Below are positions 53,266-62,679 of a stretch of 64,000 bases of DNA, piece after piece. The number at the start of each line of letters is the position of its first letter. Within the stretch, counting starts at the first letter, position 1. Source of the stretch: Litchfieldia stipae (GTDB lineage: Bacteria; Bacillota; Bacilli; Bacillales; Bacillaceae_L); the NCBI RefSeq assembly GCF_014837155.1, contig NZ_JACYHA010000014.1, positions 1 through 64,000 on the forward strand. Direction: 5' to 3'. The notes under the pieces are model-generated. The model searched no databases. It was not told the origin of the DNA and saw nothing but the letters and a program-made list of their open reading frames with translations. Both the position numbers and the translations under genes were made by a program.

Positions 53266-54762
53266 GTGAATACATACACAAAACCTAAAACAACAATTGT
53301 CATTTTTGGGGCTACTGGAGATTTAGCCAAAAGAAAGCTATTCCCTTCAATCTATCGTCTATTTAAAAAAGGGAAGATATCTGAAAACTTTGCCGTTGTT
53401 GGTGTAGCAAGAAGACCACTTACAAATGAAGAGTTTCGTAATAACGTAATTGATTCTGTATCAAAGGTTGATGAGAGCTGTGAGAATGCTGAACATTTCT
53501 CAAATCATTTCTACTATCATCCATTTGATGTAACGAATACAGCCTCTTATCAAGAGCTAAATCAATTATTAGAATCTCTAGATGAAACATATCATACTGA
53601 AGGTAACCGTATTTTCTATTTAGCAATGGCACCTGAATTCTTTGGTACGATTGCAGAGCATCTGAAGAAAGAAGGTCTAACGAAAACAAACGGGTATAGC
53701 CGCCTAGTAATCGAGAAGCCCTTTGGTCACAATCACCCTTCCGCGCAACAGCTTAATGATCAAATTCGTCATGCCTTTAATGAAGATCAAATCTACCGTA
53801 TTGATCACTATCTTGGGAAGGAAATGGTTCAAAATATTGAAGTCATTCGATTTGCAAATGCGATCTTTGAACCGCTTTGGAATAACCGTTATATATCAAA
53901 TATTCAAATCACCTCAAGTGAAGTGCTTGGTGTAGAAGACCGTGGAGGCTATTATGAGAAATCTGGAGCCATTCGCGATATGGTACAAAATCATATGCTA
54001 CAAATGGTTTCTCTCCTTGCAATGGAACCACCAATTAAATTAACAACTGAGGAAATTCGTAGTGAAAAGATTAAAGTACTTCGTGCGTTAAGACCAGTGG
54101 ATGCTAGTAATGTTGATGATTATTTTGTTCGCGGACAATATGGACCAGGGACAGTTAATGATTCCCCGGTAAAAGGATATAGAGAAGAAAACAATGTTGA
54201 TCCACAATCAATCACTGAGACCTATGTTGCTGGTAAACTAATGATCGATAATTTTAGATGGGCTGGTGTACCATTCTATATCCGTACGGGAAAAAGAATG
54301 GCAACAAAATCAACAAAAATTGTTGTTCAATTTAAAGACATTCCAATGAACCTTTACTATAAAAAAGGTGTAAATGAACAAATCCAGAATCCAAACCTTC
54401 TCGTCATTCATATTCAACCAGAAGAAGGTATTACCTTGCATCTAAATGTGAAGAAATCTGGTCAAGAAACACAACCTGTTCAATTGGACTTTAGTAATAA
54501 CTCAATTGATGGAATAAACACACCTGAAGCTTACGAGAAACTAATTTACGATTGTATCCGTGGAGACGCAACAAACTTTACTCACTGGGATGAAGTATCC
54601 TTATCATGGAGCTTTGTTGATCCAATTTCCTCCGTGTGGGAAAGTCAAATTACCACAGATTTCCCTAACTACCCTGCTGGTTCAATGGGACCAAAAGCAG
54701 CTGATGACCTACTTGCTAAAAATGGTGATCATTGGTGGCCATTATCTGATTTCGAAAAATAA
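53266..54762 (+). CDS. zwf: Glucose-6-phosphate 1-dehydrogenase
   Basis: Oxidises glucose-6-phosphate to 6-phosphogluconolactone with NADP+, the entry to the oxidative pentose phosphate pathway. The 498-aa protein has the nucleotide-binding IFGATGDLAKRKL (about 13-25), the substrate motif RIDHYLGKEMVQN (about 178-190) and IEKPFGH near 150. GTG start with GTGAGGT upstream. It is convergent with gndA, the next-but-one enzyme of the same pathway. Confidence 0.97.
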   Translation: MNTYTKPKTTIVIFGATGDLAKRKLFPSIYRLFKKGKISENFAVVGVARRPLTNEEFRNNVIDSVSKVDESCENAEHFSNHFYYHPFDVTNTASYQELNQLLESLDETYHTEGNRIFYLAMAPEFFGTIAEHLKKEGLTKTNGYSRLVIEKPFGHNHPSAQQLNDQIRHAFNEDQIYRIDHYLGKEMVQNIEVIRFANAIFEPLWNNRYISNIQITSSEVLGVEDRGGYYEKSGAIRDMVQNHMLQMVSLLAMEPPIKLTTEEIRSEKIKVLRALRPVDASNVDDYFVRGQYGPGTVNDSPVKGYREENNVDPQSITETYVAGKLMIDNFRWAGVPFYIRTGKRMATKSTKIVVQFKDIPMNLYYKKGVNEQIQNPNLLVIHIQPEEGITLHLNVKKSGQETQPVQLDFSNNSIDGINTPEAYEKLIYDCIRGDATNFTHWDEVSLSWSFVDPISSVWESQITTDFPNYPAGSMGPKAADDLLAKNGDHWWPLSDFEK

Positions 54763-54771
54763 ACAAATAGC

Positions 54772-54812
54772 AAACCTCACTCATAACTAAGTGGCATGAG
54801 TGAGGTTTTTTT
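54772..54812. terminator. Terminator between zwf and gndA
   Basis: AACCTCACTCAT and ATGAGTGAGGTT form a perfect stem with an 11-base loop, followed by TTTTT on the plus strand. Confidence 0.9.
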
Positions 54813-54862
54813 GTACAAAAAAGAACAGCTAGATTTCTCCAACTGCTCCTTCTATTATGCTC

Positions 54863-56275
54863 TTATTTCTCCATCCACTCTGTGTGGAACACGCCTTCTT
54901 TATCAATACGTTGGTACGTATGTGCACCAAAATAATCTCTTTGTGCCTGAAGAAGGTTCGCAGGTAACGTTTCAGTACGGTAGCTATCAAAGTAAGCTAA
55001 TGCACTAGAGAATGATGGTACAGGAATACCATTAGCGATAGCAACACCTAGAATCTCACGTAATGAACCTTGGTAGCTTTCAACAATCTCCTTGAAGTAA
55101 GGATCAAGTAAAAGGTTAGAAAGATTAGCTTCACGGTCATATGCATCTTTGATTTTTTGTAGGAATGCTGCACGAATGATACAACCACCTCTAAAGATCA
55201 TAGCAATTTCACCATAGCTTAAGTTCCAATTATATTCCTCAGAAGCAGCCTTCATTTGAGCAAATCCTTGTGCGTATGAACAAATTTTGCTCATGTATAA
55301 CGCTTTACGAACTGACTCGATCAATGCCGCTTTATCACCCTCATAAGGCTTTGCAGCTGGTCCACTTAGAATTTTACTTGCCTTTACACGCTCATCTTTC
55401 ATTGCAGAAATAAAACGAGCAAAAACAGATTCTGTAATGATTGGAAGTGGTACACCAAGGTCTAATGCACTTTGGCTTGTCCATTTTCCAGTCCCTTTTT
55501 GTCCAGCAGTATCTAGAATAAGGTCAACTAGTGGCTTGCCTGTTTCTTCATCCATCTTTGTGAAGATATCAGCCGTAATTTCAATCAGATAGCTATCTAA
55601 TTCACCTTTGTTCCATTCAGCAAAAATTTCATGAAGCTCCTCTGCTGACAAACCTAGCACCTGCTTCATTAAGAAATAAGCCTCAGATATTAATTGCATA
55701 TCACCATATTCAATCCCATTATGCACCATTTTCACATAATGACCTGCTCCATCTGGACCGATATACGTACAGCAAGCATCACCATCTACCTTTGCCGAGA
55801 TGTCTTTTAAAATGGGTTCAACCAAATCATAGGCTTCTTTTTGACCACCAGGCATAATTGAAGGACCTTTAAGTGCTCCCTCTTCTCCACCAGAAACACC
55901 TGTACCGATGAAATGGATTCCAGCCTCTTCTAACTCCTTGTTTCTACGTTGTGTATCAACAAAATATGTATTTCCACCGTCGATAAGAATATCACCTTTA
56001 TCTAAGTGAGGCTTTAGTGCTTCAATTGTCGCATCAGTTGCTGCTCCAGCTTTTACCATTAGTAAAATTTTTCTTGGTGACTCAAGTGAGTTAACAAATT
56101 CTTCAACACTATATGTACCAATTAAATTCTTCCCAGCTGCTTCCTTTAGCACTTCTTCTGTTTTTTCAGAAGAACGATTGTAAACTGATACTGAATACCC
56201 TCTGCTTTCAATATTGAAAGCTAAGTTTTTTCCCATTACTGCTAAACCAACGACTCCAATTTGTTGTTTTGCCAT
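54863..56275 (-). CDS. gndA: 6-phosphogluconate dehydrogenase, decarboxylating
   Basis: Converts 6-phosphogluconate to ribulose-5-phosphate with NADP+. The 470-aa protein has the Rossmann start [13 protein letters not shown] (about 7-19), [19 protein letters not shown] (about 128-146) and the active-site [17 protein letters not shown] (about 180-196). The length corresponds to the NADP-dependent GndA (YqjI) rather than the shorter NAD-dependent GntZ-type proteins. Context zwf-gndA-dinB matches B. subtilis. Confidence 0.96.
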   Translation of the reverse strand: MAKQQIGVVGLAVMGKNLAFNIESRGYSVSVYNRSSEKTEEVLKEAAGKNLIGTYSVEEFVNSLESPRKILLMVKAGAATDATIEALKPHLDKGDILIDGGNTYFVDTQRRNKELEEAGIHFIGTGVSGGEEGALKGPSIMPGGQKEAYDLVEPILKDISAKVDGDACCTYIGPDGAGHYVKMVHNGIEYGDMQLISEAYFLMKQVLGLSAEELHEIFAEWNKGELDSYLIEITADIFTKMDEETGKPLVDLILDTAGQKGTGKWTSQSALDLGVPLPIITESVFARFISAMKDERVKASKILSGPAAKPYEGDKAALIESVRKALYMSKICSYAQGFAQMKAASEEYNWNLSYGEIAMIFRGGCIIRAAFLQKIKDAYDREANLSNLLLDPYFKEIVESYQGSLREILGVAIANGIPVPSFSSALAYFDSYRTETLPANLLQAQRDYFGAHTYQRIDKEGVFHTEWMEK

Positions 56276-56355
56276 AATCCTACTTCCTTTCTTGCGCTCA
56301 TTTAATAAAGCATAATACCCTTTACTTTAGCAAATTTCTTTGATACTGTCACCTT

Positions 56356-57636
56356 TTAACGTTCCGAATCTTTCTTTTTATTTATATCACTTAAAAAATC
56401 CTTCTCAAAGCTTGTTCCATGATTATTGTCCCCAAAATTTTGTTCTTCCATTTGTGTAATCCCTTTTTTCACAATGTTGGCTCCATATTTTTTCATCAAT
56501 TGATCCATGACCTTCATCAACGGTTCTTTTTTTGCATCACTCTCGAATGAAAACAAGTCAAGCTGTTTATAGGCTTCCCCTTTTTCAACTAAATCTTGTG
56601 CAGTGACCCCAATTAAACGAACCGCCTCTTCATTCCAATGCTGCTTCCATAATTGAAGAGCAGCCTTATAAATATCCTCTTCTGAGTCTATAGGATTTGA
56701 AAGCTTTCTACTTCTGGTGATTGTCTTTCGATTATAATCTCTAATTGTAAGCTGCACATTGGTAGTCAACATATGTTTCCGCCGAATTCGATTCGAAACA
56801 GAGAGCGACAATCGTCTAATGACTGCATATAACTCATCAAGGTTAGTCGTGTCTTGCGGCAAGGTTGTAGAATTCCCAATGCTTTTGAAGTCTGAAATAC
56901 TATCTGGGTCAACAGGCCGATTATCGATGCCATTGGCTCGTTTCAATAGTCTTTCCCCATTTATTCCTAGAAGCGTCTTCAGTTGTACATCGTTCCCTTT
57001 TGCTAGATCACCAATAGTATGAATGCCAATACCACTTAATTTTTCAGCTGTCTTACTTCCAATCCCATGCATTTCTCCTACTGGAAGCGGCCAAAGCACA
57101 TGTGGAACATCACGCTTTCTAAGAATGGTGATCCCCATTGGTTTTTTCATCTCAGAGGCCATTTTTGCTAGAAACTTATTCGGGGCAATCCCTATACTAC
57201 AAGGTAGCTTTAATTGTTCAAACAGCTTTGTTTGAATATCTTGAGCGAGCTCAATTGGTGAACCGGCTTCAAAGCACTCCGTAATATCCATATAACCTTC
57301 ATCAACTGACACAGGCTCTACCATAGGGGTATAGCTTCTCAAGAATTCAAACATCGCAAGAGAGGCCTTTCGATAGCGCTCAAAATTAGGCTTGATAATT
57401 GTTAAATGGGGGCAGAGTCTTTTTGCCTCCCAAAGTGGCATCGTTGTCTTTACCCCTAGCTTTCTAGCTTCATAGCTACAGGTAATAATAATCCCACGTC
57501 TTTCTTCAACATTACCGGCAATCGCAAGCGCTTTGCCACGAAGAGTTGGATCATAAGCCATTTCAACAGAAGCATAAAAGCTATTCATATCGACATGCAG
57601 AATCACTCGGCCGTTTCTTGGATACATGTTCTTCAT
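56356..57636 (-). CDS. dinB: DNA polymerase IV (DinB, YqjH)
   Basis: Y-family translesion polymerase. The 426-aa protein has ILHVDMNSFYASVEMA (12-27) and SVDEGYMDITEC (about 107-118) with catalytic acids, a helix-hairpin-helix (GIGSKTAEKLSGIGIHTIG near 182-200) and a little-finger domain. QLDLFSF near residue 365 is a likely beta-clamp binding motif. The C-terminal 50 residues are polar. Position next to gndA matches PolY1/YqjH. No LexA box was seen upstream, unlike yqjW. Confidence 0.93.
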   Translation of the reverse strand: MKNMYPRNGRVILHVDMNSFYASVEMAYDPTLRGKALAIAGNVEERRGIIITCSYEARKLGVKTTMPLWEAKRLCPHLTIIKPNFERYRKASLAMFEFLRSYTPMVEPVSVDEGYMDITECFEAGSPIELAQDIQTKLFEQLKLPCSIGIAPNKFLAKMASEMKKPMGITILRKRDVPHVLWPLPVGEMHGIGSKTAEKLSGIGIHTIGDLAKGNDVQLKTLLGINGERLLKRANGIDNRPVDPDSISDFKSIGNSTTLPQDTTNLDELYAVIRRLSLSVSNRIRRKHMLTTNVQLTIRDYNRKTITRSRKLSNPIDSEEDIYKAALQLWKQHWNEEAVRLIGVTAQDLVEKGEAYKQLDLFSFESDAKKEPLMKVMDQLMKKYGANIVKKGITQMEEQNFGDNNHGTSFEKDFLSDINKKKDSER

Positions 57637-57720
57637 CGACTACACCCCCAATCAATTGATACCATTATTTTATCACCATCAATGAAACGATACATATGGA
57701 TAACTTTCAGGCAGTTACTT

Positions 57721-57753
57721 AAAAAAGCAGCTATCCTTAGATAACCGCTTTTT
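57721..57753 (-). terminator. Terminator of yqjE
   Basis: On the minus strand AAAAGCGGTTATC pairs with GATAGCTGCTTTT around CTAAG, followed by TT and AAG. It stands just after the yqjE stop. Confidence 0.8.
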
Positions 57754-57759
57754 CTCATA

Positions 57760-58884
57760 TTAATTATTTGTTGCCACGTCCTCGATAATCGCAACAACCA
57801 TTTCTGTCAATTTAACAAGCTCCTCAATTGGCATTTTTTCATTTGTTGTATGAATGTCTTCATATCCAACGGCTAAATTGACGGTTGGGATGCCATGGCC
57901 AGCAATGACATTTGCATCACTTCCACCACCACTTTGGAGTAATTCGCTTGGACGCCCGATTTTTGCTGCTGCTCGCTTCGCAACCTCTACAACATGATCT
58001 CCATCAGCAAACTTAAATCCTGGATACATCACCGTTATTTCAACATCAGCACTTCCACCCATTTGAGCAGCTGTTGCTTCGTAGGCTTCCTTCATTTGCT
58101 GAACCTGAGCTTCCATTTTTTCAGGCACAAGTGAACGAGCTTCTGCTAGTATATCCACTCGATCACAGACAATATTTGTTTGCGTTCCGCCTTCGAACCT
58201 GCCGATATTCGCAGTAGTCTCCTCATCGATACGCCCTAATGACATTTTGGCAATTGATTTTGCCGCAATCGTGATTGCAGAAACTCCTTTTTCAGGCGCA
58301 ACACCAGCATGAGCTGTTTTTCCATGAATAATCGCTTTTACCTTTGCTTGCGTAGGAGCAGCAACGATAATGTTCCCAACCTTGCCATCACTGTCTAGGG
58401 CAAAGCCGAATTTAGCTGTGATAAGCTTAGGATCAAGTGCTTTTGCACCAACCAGTCCAGATTCCTCACCAACTGTGATGATAAACTCAATCGTTCCATG
58501 CTCAATCTTATTTTCCTTAAGTAATCTAATAGCCTCTAACATCGCAGCAAGACCTGCTTTGTCATCTGCCCCTAAGATTGTAGTTCCATCCGTGATAACA
58601 TACCCATCCTTAATCGATGGCTTAATTCCTTTTCCCGGAACAACTGTATCCATATGAGAAGTGAAGTAAATTGGGTCAACGCCCTCTTTTGTAGCAGGTA
58701 ACGTGCAAATTAAATTTCCAGCACCATGTCCTGTGACAGAAGTCGTTTCATCTTCAACTACCTCAACACCTAGTGAAGTGAACTTTTCTTTTAACACCAT
58801 TGCAATCTCAGCTTCAAATTTTGTTTCTGAGTCAATTTGAACCAATTCTAGGAATTCTTCAACTATTCGATCTTGATTTACCAT
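57760..58884 (-). CDS. yqjE: M20-family peptidase YqjE (PepT-like)
   Basis: A 374-aa zinc-dependent aminotripeptidase-like enzyme. Metal ligands lie in TSHMDTVVPG (about 74-83), GADDKAGLAAM (about 100-110) and TVGEESGLVGAKAL (about 131-144), the latter with the general-base Glu-Glu pair. A lid/dimerisation domain follows (GKTAHAGVAPEKGVSA). It is annotated as PepT-like in Bacillus. It is separate from the yqjD operon by a terminator and a MITE. Confidence 0.9.
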   Translation of the reverse strand: MVNQDRIVEEFLELVQIDSETKFEAEIAMVLKEKFTSLGVEVVEDETTSVTGHGAGNLICTLPATKEGVDPIYFTSHMDTVVPGKGIKPSIKDGYVITDGTTILGADDKAGLAAMLEAIRLLKENKIEHGTIEFIITVGEESGLVGAKALDPKLITAKFGFALDSDGKVGNIIVAAPTQAKVKAIIHGKTAHAGVAPEKGVSAITIAAKSIAKMSLGRIDEETTANIGRFEGGTQTNIVCDRVDILAEARSLVPEKMEAQVQQMKEAYEATAAQMGGSADVEITVMYPGFKFADGDHVVEVAKRAAAKIGRPSELLQSGGGSDANVIAGHGIPTVNLAVGYEDIHTTNEKMPIEELVKLTEMVVAIIEDVATNN

Positions 58885-58970
58885 ATGTATGTACCTCCAA
58901 TTATAAAAAGCTCTTCCTTTTAGACTACCATAACAATGATTCTAAAAGCCAATAATGAGTCTACAATAAC

Positions 58971-59001
58971 AAAAACAGATGCTCAGTCTCCATCTGTTTT
59001 T
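58971..59001 (-). terminator. Terminator of the yqjC-yqjD operon
   Basis: AAAAACAGATG and CATCTGTTTTT form a perfect 11-bp stem with a 9-base loop. It is symmetric and could act in both directions. MITE copy 4 lies between it and the yqjD stop. Confidence 0.85.
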
Positions 59002-59018
59002 GAATGATCTTTTTTTAT

Positions 59019-59182
59019 GGCTGTTTTCGTATATATTGTTGCTTGTGATACCGAAGCCTGAATACACTCCGCGTCCTGTGGGAGCCTACTAGTCCCACGG
59101 GAGTCCCCCGTGTATTCAGACTGCTAGAAATCAATTCTCAATTAATTCACCTCAAAAAACAACAAACTTTGAGAAAACATCC
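59019..59182 (-). mobile_element. MITE-like element, copy 4
   Basis: A 164-bp copy in inverse orientation (plus strand begins GGCTGTTTTCG and ends GAAAACATCC). It is flanked by a perfect 8-bp direct repeat TTTTTTAT (59011-59018 and 59183-59190). It lies ten bases beyond the yqjD stop and separates that gene from its terminator. Confidence 0.88.
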
Positions 59183-59192
59183 TTTTTTATTT

Positions 59193-60746
59193 CTATAATG
59201 GGATATTCCCATGCTTCTTTTTTGGTCTTGTTTCTTCTTTATTTCTAAGCATTTCTAATGCTTGAATTAATTTCATTCGTGTTTCTCTTGGATCAATCAC
59301 ATCGTCAACCATTCCTTGCTTTGCAGCAATAAATGGATTCGCAAACTTCTCACGGTATTCTTCAATTTTCTCTTGTCTCACACGCTCTGGGTCATCACTT
59401 TCATTAATTTCCTTCGTGAAAATAATATTTGCTGCCCCAAGAGGTCCCATTACTGCGATTTCTGCATTTGGCCAGGCAAATACTAAGTCAGCACCAATCG
59501 ATTTACTATTAAGTGCCACATAGGCACCACCATAAGCTTTCCTTAAGATCACTGTTATCTTAGGGACTGTTGCCTCTGAATATGAATACAAAATCTTCGC
59601 TCCATGTCGGATAATTCCACCATGCTCCTGCTTAATGCCAGGGAAAAATCCAGTCACATCCTCAAATGTAATTAATGGAATATTAAAAGAATCACAGAAC
59701 CTTATAAACCGAGAAGCTTTGTCAGATGAATCAATATCTAACCCTCCTGCCATCCACTTAGGCTGATTACATACAAGACCAATCACTTCACCTTTCATCC
59801 TTGCTAAACCGATAACAATATTCTTAGCGAAATCCTTTTGAATCTCCATAAATGAATCTCGGTCAACAACCTCTTCAATCACCTTTCTAATATCATAAGG
59901 TCTAGTAGAGTCAAATGGGACGATATCTGTTAAATTAGGACGATACTCATCTTCATTTGATGAAGGTTCGAGCAGTGGTGGCTTTTCTTGATAGCTTTGA
60001 GGTAAATAGCTTATTAGTCTTCTAACCTCAGCTAACACTTCTTCCTCTGACTTCCCAGAAAAATGAGCATTTCCACTTATTGTATTATGTACCTTTGCAC
60101 CACCAAGATCTTCTGAGCTAATTTTCTCACCAGTTACAGTTTCAATCACTTTTGGTCCAGTAATAAACATTTGACTAGTTTTTTCAACCATAAAAACGAA
60201 ATCAGTAATCGCTGGAGAGTAGACTGCTCCACCAGCACAAGGACCCATGATCACGGAAATTTGCGGAATGACACCTGAATAGATTGCATTGCGGTAAAAG
60301 ATATGTCCATACCCATCAAGTGACAGGACTCCTTCTTGAATTCTAGCTCCACCTGAATCATTTAATCCAATAATAGGTGCTCCATTTCTAGCAGCCATAT
60401 CCATGACATTTGAAATCTTCTTCGCATGCATCTCACCAAGAGCACCACCGAAAACGGTGAAATCCTGTGAAAATAAATAGACTGGACGTCCGTCCACCTT
60501 TCCATATCCAGTAACGACACCATCACCTGGACCTTTCTTTTGCTGGAGTCCAAAATCTGTGCAGCGATGCTCGATAAAAGGATTTAATTCAACAAAGGTT
60601 CCCTCATCTAACAAAAGATCGATTCGTTCTCTAGCAGTTAATTTCCCTTTTTGATGCTGCTTCTCAATTTTCTCGTCTCCACCACCAAGTTCAATTTCAA
60701 GCCTGCGATCATAGAGCTCATTGATTTTCTGATAAATATCAACCAT
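59193..60746 (-). CDS. yqjD: Acyl-CoA (propionyl-CoA) carboxylase carboxyltransferase subunit
   Basis: A 517-aa carboxyltransferase beta chain that moves CO2 from biotin to an acyl-CoA, most probably propionyl-CoA. Acyl-CoA binding segments include GGALGEMHAKKI and LNDSGGARIQEGV (about 108-120), and the carboxybiotin region has GGIIRHGAKILY and YGGAYVALNSK. It overlaps yqjC (methylmalonyl-CoA epimerase) by eight bases, which supports a propionyl-CoA role. No biotin carboxylase or biotin carrier gene is adjacent in this window. Confidence 0.9.
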   Translation of the reverse strand: MVDIYQKINELYDRRLEIELGGGDEKIEKQHQKGKLTARERIDLLLDEGTFVELNPFIEHRCTDFGLQQKKGPGDGVVTGYGKVDGRPVYLFSQDFTVFGGALGEMHAKKISNVMDMAARNGAPIIGLNDSGGARIQEGVLSLDGYGHIFYRNAIYSGVIPQISVIMGPCAGGAVYSPAITDFVFMVEKTSQMFITGPKVIETVTGEKISSEDLGGAKVHNTISGNAHFSGKSEEEVLAEVRRLISYLPQSYQEKPPLLEPSSNEDEYRPNLTDIVPFDSTRPYDIRKVIEEVVDRDSFMEIQKDFAKNIVIGLARMKGEVIGLVCNQPKWMAGGLDIDSSDKASRFIRFCDSFNIPLITFEDVTGFFPGIKQEHGGIIRHGAKILYSYSEATVPKITVILRKAYGGAYVALNSKSIGADLVFAWPNAEIAVMGPLGAANIIFTKEINESDDPERVRQEKIEEYREKFANPFIAAKQGMVDDVIDPRETRMKLIQALEMLRNKEETRPKKKHGNIPL

Positions 60747-61164
60747 TAGGTTCTGCCCCCTTCATCTTTTTCTCGCATAATTCAAAAAGGACATTTCCTG
60801 TTGATTTAGGATGCATGAAGGCAATACTTGCTCCACCTGCTCCTATTTTGGCAGTTTCATGAATCATCTTGATTCCTTCGGTCTTCAACTGTTGAATTCG
60901 TTCATTAATTGAATCCACACCAAGAGCAACATGATGAACACCTTCACCATGTTTATCAATAAACCTTGCAATGACACTCTCCTCTGACGTAGGCTCAAGT
61001 AATTCAATCTTGATTTCTCCAATTGATAAAAAAGCGACAAGAACCTTCTCTGATTCAACTTCCTCTATCCGTTCTAACGAAAGTTTAAGAACCTCTGTAT
61101 AAAAGTGAAGAGACTCTTTCAACGATTTGACAGCAATACCAATATGATCCACTTTTTTGATCAA
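60739..61164 (-). CDS. yqjC: Methylmalonyl-CoA epimerase
   Basis: Interconverts (S)- and (R)-methylmalonyl-CoA between propionyl-CoA carboxylase and methylmalonyl-CoA mutase. The 141-aa vicinal-oxygen-chelate protein has two beta-alpha repeats with metal ligands in VDHIGIAV (His7), IELLEP, GVHHVALGV (about 75-83) and VLFELCE. TTG start with AGGAGG eleven bases upstream. It is first of yqjC-yqjD, and a cre-like site lies upstream at 61211-61224. Confidence 0.92.
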   Translation of the reverse strand: MIKKVDHIGIAVKSLKESLHFYTEVLKLSLERIEEVESEKVLVAFLSIGEIKIELLEPTSEESVIARFIDKHGEGVHHVALGVDSINERIQQLKTEGIKMIHETAKIGAGGASIAFMHPKSTGNVLFELCEKKMKGAEPNG

Positions 61165-61210
61165 AACAAAGATAACCTCCTACTTAGCGAATCAATACTC
61201 GCCTCTTTTT

Positions 61211-61224
61211 AGTAAGCGTTAACA
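61211..61224 (+). promoter_or_regulatory. Putative cre site (CcpA) upstream of yqjC
   Basis: AGTAAGCGTTAACA matches the catabolite-responsive element consensus TGWAANCGNTNWCA at 13 of 14 positions. It stands about 47 bp before the yqjC start, in the expected promoter region, which suggests carbon catabolite repression of yqjC-yqjD. Confidence 0.65.
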
Positions 61225-61392
61225 TTTTAAATATTGCGAAACATTTGTTCATTTTATTTTACCATGAACAGATGAAAAATGTGTACTTTTTGTGAAATAG
61301 TTACAGTGAATATACCGTAAAATGGCTTGTTCATTTCACTCATTCACGTTAAAATATATGGTAATGAAATAAATATGGGAGGGTATAAAATC

Positions 61393-61485
61393 ATGTCCCG
61401 AAAAACACAAAAATTCGTTGTCTATTTAATGATTGCTACAATGCTAATAACGTCTTTATTAGCTGGAGCAAGTATGTTTCTTTAA
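61393..61485 (+). CDS. Stressosome-associated microprotein Prli42
   Basis: A 30-aa peptide: basic N-terminus (MSRKTQK), then one transmembrane helix rich in Met, Leu and Ala ending AGASMFL. This pattern matches Prli42, the Listeria membrane anchor of the stressosome that is conserved in Bacillaceae. ATG with GGGAGGG nine bases upstream. It is followed by a terminator and is divergent from yqjC. The assignment is by recognition of the pattern. Confidence 0.82.
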   Translation: MSRKTQKFVVYLMIATMLITSLLAGASMFL

Positions 61486-61513
61486 ACAATGAAATCAAGG
61501 ATAAGACCATAAA

Positions 61514-61560
61514 AAAAGGAGGCTATTCACATCACCAAAGATGGAATAAACCTCCCTTTT
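61514..61560. terminator. Terminator after Prli42
   Basis: AAAAGGAGG pairs with CCTCCCTTTT, with an inner ATTC/GAAT, and is followed by TTTT. It lies between the convergent Prli42 and yqjA genes. Confidence 0.8.
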
Positions 61561-61595
61561 CTATTTTAACAACCTGCCTCCTTGAGACACACCCT

Positions 61596-62546
61596 TCAGC
61601 TTAGCCCTTTAAAGGATTGCTTAATAATTAAATAGTGCTCCATTTCATTAAGAAATTGCAAAAGACCAGCTCTTGCTTCAAATTCTTCTCTAGATGTAGG
61701 AAGCTCCATAGCTTCGAAGCTCTTTCTCATTTGCCCTAGCTTCTTTAAAAACTGTATAGCCGTATTCCCTGGATGAATCGAGTCACTCACTTCCTCAATA
61801 AAATCAGCAATAATTTCACCTTGCTCAACCGAATGAGTAATAGAAGTAACAATCGGTAGCATTCGTTCAAGGATTTCAAACTGCTTTTCACGCATTCTGA
61901 AATAATGATAATAATTATTTTCTAATTTTGAGAAGTGATTCTCCACATCTCTAAAGGCCAGACTTTTTGCTTTCTGCAAAAGTTCTTCTGTCTCAGTGAT
62001 TTCTTTTCCATCCCAACTACTCTCACCTGTCCTTAAGTAGCTAACCATTTCTTTGAAAATCTTCCCAAATTGAACTTCTAGCTGTACTTGATATTCCTTT
62101 AAATTCTTTTCAACACTTGGCATGTATAAATTAACAATCAAAGCAACTCCAATTCCGATAAAAACAATAGCGATTTCGTTTAAAAGTAAATCGAAGGTGA
62201 AATTTCCAGTTGAAAAGATATGTAGGATAATAACGGAGCTAGAGGCGACACCTTCAGTCGCTTTAAATTTAACAATAGTAGGTATTAAGAAGAGCAGAAG
62301 CAATCCAACAGATATTGCGTAATACCCAATTAACTCAAAAAAGACAAAAGAAAATAACATTCCTAAAAAGCAGGCAATCAAGCGATCCAACGAGCTTCTA
62401 AGTGATTTCTTCTTAGTTACCTGAACACATAGAATCGTTAATATCCCCGCAGATGTATAAAACTCCAAATTCAATAATTGAGCTAGTGCAATAGCTAATG
62501 CGGCTCCAATTGCAGTCTTAATTGTTCGATAACCAATCTTAAACAT
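61596..62546 (-). CDS. yqjA: FUSC/aromatic-acid-exporter-like membrane protein YqjA
   Basis: A 316-aa protein with an N-terminal half of about five transmembrane helices (5-145) and a soluble helical C-terminal half (DUF939-type). The start GYRTIKTAIGAALAIALAQLL is typical. Related FUSC proteins export aromatic acids, but function of the Bacillus members is unknown. It is monocistronic between Prli42 and brxB. Confidence 0.85.
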   Translation of the reverse strand: MFKIGYRTIKTAIGAALAIALAQLLNLEFYTSAGILTILCVQVTKKKSLRSSLDRLIACFLGMLFSFVFFELIGYYAISVGLLLLFLIPTIVKFKATEGVASSSVIILHIFSTGNFTFDLLLNEIAIVFIGIGVALIVNLYMPSVEKNLKEYQVQLEVQFGKIFKEMVSYLRTGESSWDGKEITETEELLQKAKSLAFRDVENHFSKLENNYYHYFRMREKQFEILERMLPIVTSITHSVEQGEIIADFIEEVSDSIHPGNTAIQFLKKLGQMRKSFEAMELPTSREEFEARAGLLQFLNEMEHYLIIKQSFKGLS

Positions 62547-62650
62547 ATTCCAACTCCTAAAAGTGAACTGTCATGTACGTGTATCATTATACGTATCAAG
62601 AATTAGAACTACAACATCAAAGTGATGATTTTTACAAGAACAAAAAAAAA

Positions 62651-62666
62651 GAAGTCAAATGACTTC
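62651..62666 (-). terminator. Terminator of brxB
   Basis: The perfect palindrome GAAGTCATTTGACTTC on the minus strand is followed directly by a run of nine or more T. Confidence 0.8.
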
Positions 62667-62679
62667 CTTAAATAAGTGT

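Noticed and set aside
19158-59182. MITE copies as derivatives of the IS at 44800-46637
   Set aside because: Both make 8-bp duplications, but the ends differ (GGCTGTTTTC against GGTAGTGTCAAAAG), so this IS is not an evident source.
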